Part shown: piece by piece, positions 53,683 to 62,004 of the stretch
Position numbering within the stretch: the first letter of the stretch is position 1
Layout of the letters: each line of letters begins with the position of its first letter
Source of the DNA: Terriglobia bacterium
GTDB lineage: Bacteria; Acidobacteriota; Terriglobia; Acidiferrales; UBA7541
Assembly: GCA_020073605.1 (NCBI GenBank)
Contig: JAIQEW010000021.1
Span: 1 to 64,000 of the forward strand
Direction of reading: 5' to 3'
Length of the DNA: 64,000 nt
Notes under the pieces: generated by a model
What the model was told of the DNA's origin: nothing
Seen by the model: only the letters and a program-made list of their open reading frames with translations
Databases searched by the model: none
Translations under genes and position numbers: made by a program

Positions 53683-54852
53683 TCAGGGCGATGCGCGGGT
53701 TACCAAGAGCAGTACGGCTACGGATTCGGCCAACCTGTAGTAGAAGAACTCTGGCGTCTCCCCGAACCATTTTGCGAGTCCGAAAATCTTGGACGTTTTG
53801 CTCCGAATGGTTTTCGCTACCTTGCAGAGAAACGCCCACGCGAGGAAGGCAAACAGGACCATGCGTTGTATTCCAGTCCATGTGAGGGCGCGGACGTTTT
53901 CGAGCGCGAAGCACTGTTTAATTGCCCGCGTTGCTTCCTCGATGGTCCAGCGGCGCAGATAGGCTAGGCAAAGACGGGTGACGCTTTCCCGGCTGGTATC
54001 GAGGCAATTGGAAAGCAGCATCATCGGCTCGCGGAACGTGCTGTGCTGGCAGACAATCAACTGCGCCTTCCTGCCATCGCGCATTTCAATGATTGCGCTC
54101 CCGCACCTGTATTCGACGGGGCGGGCCTTACCGTGCCGAATCGAACGCCACGCGAAGCGGTAGGGCATCTTGATGTTTGCTGCCAGTTGGAAGGTCGAGG
54201 CCGTGTTTCCATCTGGTCCGGCGACATTCCGCTTTCCGATCTGGCGAATGACGTAGGTGATTCCGATTTCGTCGCACGCATCCATGATCTTCGGGCGGTC
54301 GAAGCCACGGTCGAAAGACCAAATGGCCGAGCGATCCGTGTGTGATGCGACGGCGCGAAGCGTGGCGATGATCTCCGCGTTTTCGCTGACGAAGCCCGGC
54401 GTCTTTTGCGAGAAGGCTTTCATCCAGAGCGGGATGTGCTTTCCGTCTGGCCGCACTGCCTCACACATTGTCAGCCAGTATCCGTTAGCGGTCTCCCTTG
54501 CGCTGGAATCGTAGATTCCCGCGAGGTATGGCATATCCTTCGCGTACTCTTTGCGAATCTCGCTCAGGTCGAAACCGATCACGGCGTTTTTCGTGTCGCC
54601 AACCGTGGTTTGAAGATAGCGTTCGCGTATTTCGTCATCGTCTATTTTGCCGTGGCACACATTGCGCGACAGGCGCTTCTCGGTGTAGAGCAAGTCCGTA
54701 TTCTCGTTCAAAGCACGGCCAACATCGGAGAGCATGATGCTCTTTTTGGCGATCATGCCAGTCAGCATGTCGCGGATGAACTTGTAGAGCGGGCGGGAGC
54801 ATCCCCGGCCCATCTGCGTCGCAAACTGTGCTAGTTTGTGGCTGATTTTCAT
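53683..54852 (-). CDS. IS4-type DDE transposase
   Basis: The 389-residue transposase has the RNase-H-like triad D95 (VIGFDLSE), D181 (WSFDRGFD) and E305 within a perfect Y-x2-R-x3-E-x6-K signature (Y298, R301, E305, K312: YLRRWTIEEATRAIK). N-terminal helices (~1-85) would bind DNA. It appears intact. I could not find convincing terminal inverted repeats or target duplication, so the element limits are unknown; it may be immobile. It has its own promoter with a palindromic operator (54879-54908). Confidence 0.9.
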   Translation of the reverse strand: MKISHKLAQFATQMGRGCSRPLYKFIRDMLTGMIAKKSIMLSDVGRALNENTDLLYTEKRLSRNVCHGKIDDDEIRERYLQTTVGDTKNAVIGFDLSEIRKEYAKDMPYLAGIYDSSARETANGYWLTMCEAVRPDGKHIPLWMKAFSQKTPGFVSENAEIIATLRAVASHTDRSAIWSFDRGFDRPKIMDACDEIGITYVIRQIGKRNVAGPDGNTASTFQLAANIKMPYRFAWRSIRHGKARPVEYRCGSAIIEMRDGRKAQLIVCQHSTFREPMMLLSNCLDTSRESVTRLCLAYLRRWTIEEATRAIKQCFALENVRALTWTGIQRMVLFAFLAWAFLCKVAKTIRSKTSKIFGLAKWFGETPEFFYYRLAESVAVLLLVTRASP

Positions 54853-54878
54853 TGACTTTCACCCCTTCTACTGGCAAG

Positions 54879-54908
54879 ATAATAACAGCAAGCCTTGCTG
54901 TTTGTCAA
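54879..54908 (-). promoter_or_regulatory. Sigma-70-like promoter with palindromic operator in the spacer (transposase)
   Basis: On the minus strand: TTGACA (54908-54903), an 18-bp spacer, and TATTAT (54884-54879), 27 bp before the transposase ATG. The spacer contains the dyad AACAGCAAG-N-CTTGCTGTT (54884-54902), with perfect 9-bp arms. An operator in this position would block RNA polymerase directly. Confidence 0.8.
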
Positions 54909-54936
54909 GGTAAATCGGAAAGGAGCTATTTGCCCT

Positions 54937-55479
54937 ATGGCAACACCACTGGATAGCCAAGAGGTAAAAAGGAGACTTGCATCGTATAAGTCCCCAGATG
55001 TGACAAATGAACTTTATTCCTTTGGCTCTATGCTCGTAACCGAAGCTGTAGATAGAGTCCATAAGGTAGAAGGAAAGGCGGGAACATTGGCTGGATACTC
55101 AGGGGCTATCTTGGCCCTGATCGTTTCAAGTTTCTCGCTTTGGAATGGACACTTTCACGAAGCGGAGAAGATCGCCATGTACTGCGCTGCCTTTGGAGCG
55201 TTCTGTTCTCAAGCATGTGCGCTTTGGGCGCTCAAAATTGACGAATTCAAGTGGTTTAGCGTAAACGATTGGTTAAGAGGGGAATGCCTTTCGGACGCTG
55301 AGGTATTGAGGAAATATCGCATCGTTACTATGGATGTAATCCTCAAATCCCATAGAGATGTTGCGGAGAGAAAATCTAGTCGAATAGCTCTGGCTCAGTG
55401 GTCTCTATTTGCAACTGGCGCGTTTCTTTTTGCCGTTCCGGTGCTAGCACTCTTGGGTGCTATTTTTTGTCTATATTAA
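54937..55479 (+). CDS. Membrane protein with three helices, SLATT/PycTM-like layout
   Basis: 180 residues from ATG 54937; an AAGGAG lies upstream, and a longer frame begins at 54895. The N-terminal cytoplasmic helix (YSFGSMLVTEAVDRVHKVEGKAGTLAGYSGAILALIVSSFSLW) leads directly into TM1; TM2 is IAMYCAAFGAFCSQACALWAL; a ~70-residue cytosolic insert follows; TM3 is LFATGAFLFAVPVLALLGAIF. The E-x-K-A-x-x-L-x-G-Y-x-G segment before TM1 recalls SLATT and Pycsar-effector membrane domains. No nucleotide cyclase is adjacent, so a defence role is only a hypothesis. It is convergent with the 47-codon gene, 4-bp overlap. Confidence 0.6.
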   Translation: MATPLDSQEVKRRLASYKSPDVTNELYSFGSMLVTEAVDRVHKVEGKAGTLAGYSGAILALIVSSFSLWNGHFHEAEKIAMYCAAFGAFCSQACALWALKIDEFKWFSVNDWLRGECLSDAEVLRKYRIVTMDVILKSHRDVAERKSSRIALAQWSLFATGAFLFAVPVLALLGAIFCLY

Positions 55480-55619
55480 GCATTTTTGTGAATCGTATCC
55501 GGGTCTGCGTCTGGGATATTCCCTCCGACCTGATCTCCCGAACCACCAGGTGGATTTGATGGGGTTTGCGGAGTCTGTGGGTTTTGAGGATTCTGCGTTT
55601 GGTTAGGGTCAGTATCCAT
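55476..55619 (-). CDS. Small Pro/Gln/Asn-rich protein (47 aa)
   Basis: It reads MDTDPNQTQNPQNPQTPQTP then a Gly/Asp-rich tail. Its ATG overlaps the stop of the upstream 56-codon gene (TAATG), a sign of coupled translation. The low-complexity composition indicates a disordered peptide. Its stop overlaps the end of the convergent membrane-protein gene. The two-gene coupling and shared promoter are the evidence that it is real. Confidence 0.55.
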   Translation of the reverse strand: MDTDPNQTQNPQNPQTPQTPSNPPGGSGDQVGGNIPDADPDTIHKNA

Positions 55620-55789
55620 TAATCAATCTCCTTTGACGGCCTTCCGCCCTTGAACTCTTTTCGCATGGCCGCGATCTTTCGGAAGTAGGCCGGGCCGCGC
55701 TTGGCGGTTTTCTTCCCGCCTACCCTGCCGGAATGGGCTGTAATGAGCCTGTTGGGTATGGCTTTTCCGCAGTGGGGACACTTGAACAT
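55619..55789 (-). CDS. Small zinc-knuckle/basic protein (56 aa)
   Basis: It opens MFKCPHCGKAIPNRLITAHSG with one CxxC knuckle, then is strongly basic (GGKKTAKRGPAYFRKIAAMRK) and ends KGGRPSKEID, like short nucleic-acid-binding proteins with GGK/KGG motifs common on mobile elements. The promoter at 55796-55825 ends 7 bp before the ATG. It is coupled to the 47-residue gene by a 1-bp TAATG overlap. Function is unknown. Confidence 0.65.
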   Translation of the reverse strand: MFKCPHCGKAIPNRLITAHSGRVGGKKTAKRGPAYFRKIAAMRKEFKGGRPSKEID

Positions 55790-55795
55790 GGGCAG

Positions 55796-55825
55796 ATACT
55801 AGAGCAAGGCTTGCTGTTTTGTCAA
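55796..55825 (-). promoter_or_regulatory. Sigma-70-like promoter with the same operator core (small zinc-knuckle gene)
   Basis: On the minus strand: TTGACA (55825-55820), an 18-bp spacer, and TAGTAT (55801-55796). The spacer holds AGCAAG-N-CTTGCT (55803-55815) with flanking AACAGCAAG on one side. It has the same -35, spacer length and dyad as the transposase promoter at 54879-54908, with otherwise unrelated surroundings. Confidence 0.75.
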
Positions 55826-55916
55826 GATGCGGATTGCGGGGACCAGAAAGCGACAGGTCTAAGAGATTGAGCGGATTAGAGAAGAATCAAATTTTAGGTA
55901 AGGTCGAGAGGGTGCG

Positions 55917-56348
55917 CTATTTCGGATACGGATGTCCCGAGAGAATCGCGAAGGCGCGGTAAATCTGCTCGGCGAGCACGACTCGCGCGAATTCGTGCGG
56001 CATCGTGAGCGTTGAGAGCGAAATCCTCTGTTTTGCGCTCGCTCGAAGATCGGCGGGAAAGCCTTCGGCACCGCCGCAAAGGAACACGAGCTCTCGCGTC
56101 CCGCGATCGCGAAGGTCGCCGAGCCATTGAGCGAACTGCTGAGAGGTGAGCTGCTTTCCGGCGGCATCGAGCAGCACGACCATCGCACCCGGCTCGATCT
56201 TCAGCTTGCGCAGCGCGGCGGGCGACGCTTCGCGGAGCTCGCTGATCTCGATTTCGGCATAGCGGCGAATGCGGCCGGCGTAGTCGCCGAGCAGCGCGCG
56301 AATTTCCTCGCGCCGCGTCTTGCCGAGCATGACAAGCCGGATCTTCAT
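55917..56348 (-). CDS. rlmH: 23S rRNA (pseudouridine1915-N3)-methyltransferase RlmH
   Basis: SPOUT-class methyltransferase acting on assembled 70S ribosomes. 143 residues, slightly below the family norm of ~155: KIRLVMLGKTRREEIRALLGDYAGRIRRYAEIEISEL, the SAM knot ELVFLCGGAEGF and LTMPHEFARVVLAEQIYRAFAILSGHPYPK, a near-perfect C-terminal signature. It usually follows rsfS directly; here a sigma-54 activator gene and a REP hairpin intervene. Confidence 0.95.
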   Translation of the reverse strand: MKIRLVMLGKTRREEIRALLGDYAGRIRRYAEIEISELREASPAALRKLKIEPGAMVVLLDAAGKQLTSQQFAQWLGDLRDRGTRELVFLCGGAEGFPADLRASAKQRISLSTLTMPHEFARVVLAEQIYRAFAILSGHPYPK

Positions 56349-56376
56349 CGCTTCAATGGAGCCTGGCGGATTGCGT

Positions 56377-56405
56377 GTAGGGGCGGGTTTGAAACCCGCC
56401 CCTAC
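56377..56405. repeat. Perfect REP-type palindrome
   Basis: GTAGGGGCGGGTTT-G-AAACCCGCCCCTAC, a 14-bp perfect inverted repeat in the 85-bp gap between the sigma-54 activator stop and rlmH start. It begins with the GTAG tetranucleotide typical of REP elements. It differs from the REP families at 238/864 and 42535. Confidence 0.8.
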
Positions 56406-56433
56406 GGCAGAAAAAGCCGGTGCTACGAAAACC

Positions 56434-57372
56434 TCACAGCAGGCCGTACTTCTTGCGTTTCTCGAGCAATGTTTTGCGGCTTATGCCGAGGACTTCAGCG
56501 GCGCGGCCGATTTTGTAGTGCGTCGCTTCGAGCGTGTCCTTGATGGCGACGCGCTCGATGTCTTCGAGCGACCTCAATGCCGCCGCGGAGCCGTGTGCAT
56601 CCCCCGCCGCGCGCAGAATCTCCGGAAAATCCTCGGGGCGCAGGAACGGCTCTTTCGCGAACACGAGCGCATGCTCGATCGCGTTTTTCAGCTCGCGCAC
56701 GTTTCCCGGCCACGCGTACGCCTCCAGCAACCGCAGCGCCGATGGATCGAGAGCCGCATCGGCCTTGCCGTGAACCGGACCGAGCCTCGCGAGAAAATGT
56801 GCAGCCAGCGGAGAAATATCGGCCCGGCGCTCGCGCAGAGGCGGCACGGGAATTGCGAGCACGTTGAGCCGGAAGAAAAGGTCTTCGCGGAAGCGGCCCG
56901 CCGCGACCGCCTGGGGGAGATCGGTGTTTGTGAGCGCCATGAGCCGCGCGTCCATGCGCAGCGTTTCGGTGCCGCCCAACCGCTCGAACGTGCGCTCCTC
57001 GAGCACGCGCAGCAGCTTTGCCTGCATGCCCGGCGCGAGCGCCGCCACTTCGTCGAGCACGATCGTGCCGCCCTGGGCCAGCTCGAGCCGCCCCGGCTTG
57101 CGCGCCACGGCGCCCGTGAATGCCCCGCGCTCGTGGCCGAAGAGCTCGGATTCGACAAGCTCCGAAGGCAAGCTGGCGCAGTCGATTTTCAAAAAGGGGG
57201 CGTCGCGGCGAGCGCCGTTTTCATGGATCCACCGCGCGAGCTGATCCTTCCCGCAGCCGCTCTCGCCCGTAATCAGCAGTGTGGTCGCCGTCTCGGCCAG
57301 CTTCTCCGCAAGCTCGAGGACGCGCAGCGACGCCGGATCGGCCGCCACCCACAAGGTGTTCGTCGAGATCAT
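56434..57372 (-). CDS. Sigma-54-dependent activator: AAA+ domain plus Fis HTH, no receiver
   Basis: 312 residues. The AAA+ domain starts almost at residue 1: Walker A GESGCGKD (36-43; the usual form is GESGTGKE), the sigma-54 contact loop GAFTGA (83-88), Walker B IVLDEVAAL and the WPGNVRELKNAIEHAL segment. The C-terminal Fis-type HTH is KIGRAAEVLGISRKTLLEKRKKYGL. There is no N-terminal sensory or receiver domain, so it may be constitutively active or controlled by a partner protein. Its ATG overlaps the rsfS stop, an unusual insertion into the obgE-nadD-rsfS-rlmH line. Confidence 0.93.
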   Translation of the reverse strand: MISTNTLWVAADPASLRVLELAEKLAETATTLLITGESGCGKDQLARWIHENGARRDAPFLKIDCASLPSELVESELFGHERGAFTGAVARKPGRLELAQGGTIVLDEVAALAPGMQAKLLRVLEERTFERLGGTETLRMDARLMALTNTDLPQAVAAGRFREDLFFRLNVLAIPVPPLRERRADISPLAAHFLARLGPVHGKADAALDPSALRLLEAYAWPGNVRELKNAIEHALVFAKEPFLRPEDFPEILRAAGDAHGSAAALRSLEDIERVAIKDTLEATHYKIGRAAEVLGISRKTLLEKRKKYGLL

Positions 57373-57769
57373 GGCTGTGTCGCGCCGCTATCGGACTCGC
57401 CGCGCGGCTCGGATGGTTTTTCCGGCGCGGGAAACTCGAGCCGCTCGGCGGTGCGCCAGAGCCGCTCGAGATCGTAGTATTGCCGCGCCCGCTCGCTGAA
57501 AATGTGCACCACGAAATCGCCGTAATCGAGCAGAACCCACTCCGCGCCGAGCTTCCCTTCCCGACGCGCCAGGCGCCCGCCCTCGCGGCCGAGGCGCTCT
57601 TCGATGGCCTCGCCGATGGCCTGAATCTGCGGCTGGCTGCGCCCCGAGCAAAGCAGGAAATATTCCGCGAACGCGCCGCCCGCGAGTTTCAGCACCGTGA
57701 TATCCACGGCCTGCTTCTCCTGAGCCGCCTCGACGGCCCGGCGGACTTCGGGGCGAAGATTGTTCTGTG

Positions 57770-57773
<4 letters not shown>
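57369..57773 (-). CDS. rsfS: Ribosome silencing factor RsfS
   Basis: Binds L14 and blocks subunit joining under starvation. 134 residues from GTG 57773: RPEVRRAVEAAQEKQAVDITVLKLAG..AEYFLLCSGRSQPQIQAIGEAIEERL..WVLLDYGDFVVHIFSERARQYYDLERLW, the diagnostic DYGDFVVHIF included. An extra ~25-residue Pro/Glu tail follows. Overlaps nadD (GTGA) and the sigma-54 activator (ATGA), so three genes are coupled. Confidence 0.95.
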
Positions 57774-59676
<1,903 letters not shown>

Positions 59677-59693
59677 TCATGCAAATGAAAATT

Positions 59694-59999
59694 TCAGTCG
59701 GCTGCCGGCGCAGCGGGCGCCATCTCGGAGCTGGACGCGGCTGCCTCGACCGGCAGGACGCTGATGAAGCGTCCCTTCCCGCCCTTGTCTTCGAAGAGCA
59801 CGACGCCGTCGATGCGCGCGAACAGAGAATCGTCCTTGGCGCGCAACACGTTCTTCCCCGCCTTGTAGTGAGTGCCGCGCTGGCGGACCAGAATGCTACC
59901 GCTGGTGACGACCTGCCCGCCGAACCGCTTTACTCCAAGCCTCTGTCCGTGCGAGTCGCGTCCGTTTACGGATGACCCGCCGCCCTTCTTATGTGCCAT
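59694..59999 (-). CDS. rpmA: 50S ribosomal protein L27
   Basis: The 101-residue protein [29 protein letters not shown].. is L27 with the direct MAHKKG start (no Firmicutes-type cleaved leader). The usual ~85-residue core is followed by an Ala/Ser-rich tail ([17 protein letters not shown]). Middle gene of rplU-rpmA-obgE. Confidence 0.97.
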   Translation of the reverse strand: MAHKKGGGSSVNGRDSHGQRLGVKRFGGQVVTSGSILVRQRGTHYKAGKNVLRAKDDSLFARIDGVVLFEDKGGKGRFISVLPVEAAASSSEMAPAAPAAD

Positions 60000-60036
60000 G
60001 ACGAACCTCTAGGGATCTTGCCCTGTGCGATTTGCC

Positions 60037-60351
60037 CTACGCGATCTGGATGTCGCCGACCTGAACGGCAGTCAAACCCTGCCGGTGGCCGCGCTGAATC
60101 TTGTATTGCCCGCCGGTCTTGAACTTCAGCACTTTCAGCTTCGGCCCGCGAAGGTGCTTCACGATCTTCCCGGTGACCTTCGCCTTGGCGGCCTGCTCGC
60201 CACCCAGAATCTTCTTGTCGTCCGTGCGGACCGTGACGACCTCGTCGAACGTCACTTTTCCGCCGACTTTTCCCTCGAGCAGCTCGACCTCTATGGTCTG
60301 ACCCGGCTCGACGCGGTACTGCTTTCCCCCACTTCGAATTACGGCGTACAT
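60037..60351 (-). CDS. rplU: 50S ribosomal protein L21
   Basis: 104 residues beginning MYAVIRSGGKQYRVEPGQTIEVE, with GGAGG immediately upstream (CTGGGAGGCAGC). Eight codons of open frame before it are untranslated leader. KFKTGGQYKIQRGHRQGLTAVQVGDI is the standard C-terminus, slightly modified. First gene of the ribosomal/obgE operon, with its promoter at 60382-60411. Confidence 0.97.
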   Translation of the reverse strand: MYAVIRSGGKQYRVEPGQTIEVELLEGKVGGKVTFDEVVTVRTDDKKILGGEQAAKAKVTGKIVKHLRGPKLKVLKFKTGGQYKIQRGHRQGLTAVQVGDIQIA

Positions 60352-60381
60352 GCTGCCTCCCAGCCCTATCGGCAAACCCCT

Positions 60382-60411
60382 ATTCTATCGGTGTATGGCG
60401 GTTCCCGTCAA
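60382..60411 (-). promoter_or_regulatory. Sigma-70 promoter of the rplU-rpmA-obgE operon
   Basis: On the minus strand: TTGACG (60411-60406), 18-bp spacer, TAGAAT (60387-60382), 30 bp before the rplU ATG. Confidence 0.75.
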
Positions 60412-60489
60412 CGAGGATACCGAAGTTCACAAGCGTAATTGCGGTCGTCAATTCGATGTTGTTGGCTGTGACATGGCATGGCGGCCTGG

Positions 60490-60948
60490 CTAGTCATCAT
60501 GCGGCGTTGATCCACCAAGCCTCAGATAGATTCCCCCGCCCTCGGAAATGGATGCGATGAACGGGGGATGGTGCGTCCTGACAAACTGACGCATCCTGAC
60601 AAGAGTCTTCCGTAATATCTGTGCCATCTTCATGCCGCCGAGGTTATTGGACGTAAAAGCGAACATCCTGACCCTGTTCTGCAGGATAGCCTGTTTCTCG
60701 AGGCCGCGGCGACGCATGTCGCTGTCACACGTCAGGAGCGTCCATCCCTTCCTTCCGACTGTCGGGAGGAACACCGGATCTTTCGTCGCGCCGGGGAAGA
60801 CGTCTAGATGCCTCTTGAAGCGGACCTTCTTCTCGCTGAGGACTTGGAGTATCTCTTGGCAGTTGCAGAGGTTTTCATCCAAATAGAGGACAAACGTATT
60901 AAGCCGCGCGCGCTCCTTCCTCCCACCGTATCGCTTCCTCGATTTCAT
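60490..60948 (-). CDS. VapC45-like PIN-type toxin (DUF5615-like)
   Basis: 152 residues from ATG 60948; it overlaps the antitoxin gene by 50 bp. The core NTFVLYLDENLCNCQEILQVLSEKKVRFKRHLDVFPGATKDPVFLPTVGRKGWTLLTCDSDMRRR carries the acidic pairs (LDEN; TCDSD) expected of a Mut7-C/PIN-like RNase. The basic N-terminus (KSRKRYGGRKERARL) is typical. The gene order antitoxin then toxin, with the large DUF433 antitoxin, matches M. tuberculosis VapBC45. Confidence 0.75.
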   Translation of the reverse strand: MKSRKRYGGRKERARLNTFVLYLDENLCNCQEILQVLSEKKVRFKRHLDVFPGATKDPVFLPTVGRKGWTLLTCDSDMRRRGLEKQAILQNRVRMFAFTSNNLGGMKMAQILRKTLVRMRQFVRTHHPPFIASISEGGGIYLRLGGSTPHDD

Positions 60949-61585
60949 GTGGTTTGCGGCCATACTCTCGGGCGAGCGCCAATACAGTGTCACCCCCGCG
61001 ATAGCGGCTCGCCAATACGGCGGTGGATATGCCACTGTTGATGAGCACGGGCCTGCCGAACGAGACTGAAGGGTCTATCATAACCACCTTGGGAGCGTCC
61101 AGTCGTGAATTTAGGTGTTCTGGACGTGTGAAAGGATACAACCTCCGCGCGATTCCCTCCACGTCTCTGTCGATTCTGCGTAGGTACGCTTTCATTATTT
61201 CCTCTAACGCCCGCTGATCCCGCTTAGAGAGGTTCACCAAGCCTATTGCGTCATGAATAAAAAGAAACACGCCGTCGGTTTCAAATTCCGCCTCTGCGAG
61301 GGGATGTTTGGAATCATAGTTCTCTCTCAGTGTCTCAACGGCACTCCGAATATTTCTCATCGGAATGCCCTCTTTGTGTCGAAGGCTTGCGAGCACCCAA
61401 CATTCCAAGAGATCCATGAATGACAGTACCGGAGGGCGCTTCTGGGCAATTTGGATGACAGGCTCGTTGGACGCTCCCCCTAGGATCCAGTACCGCAACG
61501 TTTGATAACGAACATGAAGATACCTTGCGGCGTCCTCAGTTCCGTAGGAAGGAATCTCAAGTGGATTGTATTTTTGCTCTCTCAT
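60899..61585 (-). CDS. VapB45-like antitoxin: N-terminal HTH plus C-terminal DUF433
   Basis: 228 residues from ATG 61585, preceded by AAGG 8 bp upstream; an ATG at 61612 has no ribosome binding site. N-terminal MerR-like helix-turn-helix (IPSYGTEDAARYLHVRYQTLRYWI), a linker domain, then DUF433 (MIDPSVSFGRPVLINSGISTAVLASRYRGGDTVLALAREYGRKPHEIEEAIRWE). It would bind DNA and neutralise the downstream toxin. Size and layout resemble VapB45 of mycobacteria. Confidence 0.8.
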   Translation of the reverse strand: MREQKYNPLEIPSYGTEDAARYLHVRYQTLRYWILGGASNEPVIQIAQKRPPVLSFMDLLECWVLASLRHKEGIPMRNIRSAVETLRENYDSKHPLAEAEFETDGVFLFIHDAIGLVNLSKRDQRALEEIMKAYLRRIDRDVEGIARRLYPFTRPEHLNSRLDAPKVVMIDPSVSFGRPVLINSGISTAVLASRYRGGDTVLALAREYGRKPHEIEEAIRWEEGARAA

Positions 61586-61783
61586 CCGTGGGACCTTAGA
61601 GTGAGTGAACATTAAAACAGTTGAGGGTGATTGTCACTACGCATCTACGCCATTCGCTCGGCTGGTGTCCTATTTTGACACATCGGAACCCCAGTCTGGT
61701 AGTGTCCGCTTGTCGCAACTCGCAAACTTTCGACGCTTCTTCGATGCTCCACGGCGTTCCTTGCAATGCCATCAATTTGAAGT

Positions 61784-61996
61784 TTAGCAGCAGCGGGAAA
61801 CGGTCGAATAGCGGCGGCGGACGGAATCGAGGTAGAACTCGGCACGCGAGAGCGGCCGTGCGGAGCCACCGGCTCCGGAAACCACTCCCTGGGCCATTCG
61901 GCGCTGTGTGGCGAGGAGGTAGTTCTCGTAGGCAGCGTCGCCGCTCACCTGCCGGACCCACGACCATGTGTTGCGCAGGCCAGTCTTCAGGTTCAT
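61784..61996 (-). CDS. YbdD/YjiX-family small protein (DUF466)
   Basis: The 70-residue protein MNLKTGLRNTWSWVRQVSGDAAYENYLL..PLSRAEFYLDSVRRRYSTVSRCC has the family pattern W-x-x-x-R-Q-x-x-G-D-x-A-Y-E-x-Y, LSRxEFY and a terminal Cys-Cys. Start is at the ATG preceded by GTGAGG. YbdD/YjiX proteins accompany CstA/BtsT pyruvate and peptide transporters. Here cstA is encoded 1.6 kb upstream on the same strand, with one gene between. 8 bp separate it from that gene. Confidence 0.85.
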   Translation of the reverse strand: MNLKTGLRNTWSWVRQVSGDAAYENYLLATQRRMAQGVVSGAGGSARPLSRAEFYLDSVRRRYSTVSRCC

Positions 61997-62004
61997 AGCT
62001 TGCC

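Noticed and set aside
53372-53740. 122-codon plus-strand frame across the zinc-ribbon gene
   Set aside because: The opposite strand has two CxxC knuckles in a compact 76-residue protein and shares strand with the transposase. The plus-strand translation shows no comparable feature, though some doubt remains.
56320-57477. 385-codon plus-strand frame over the sigma-54 activator, and similar ones at 58642-59661 and 62461-63417
   Set aside because: All are antisense to genes with intact motifs and have Arg/Ala-rich noise composition.
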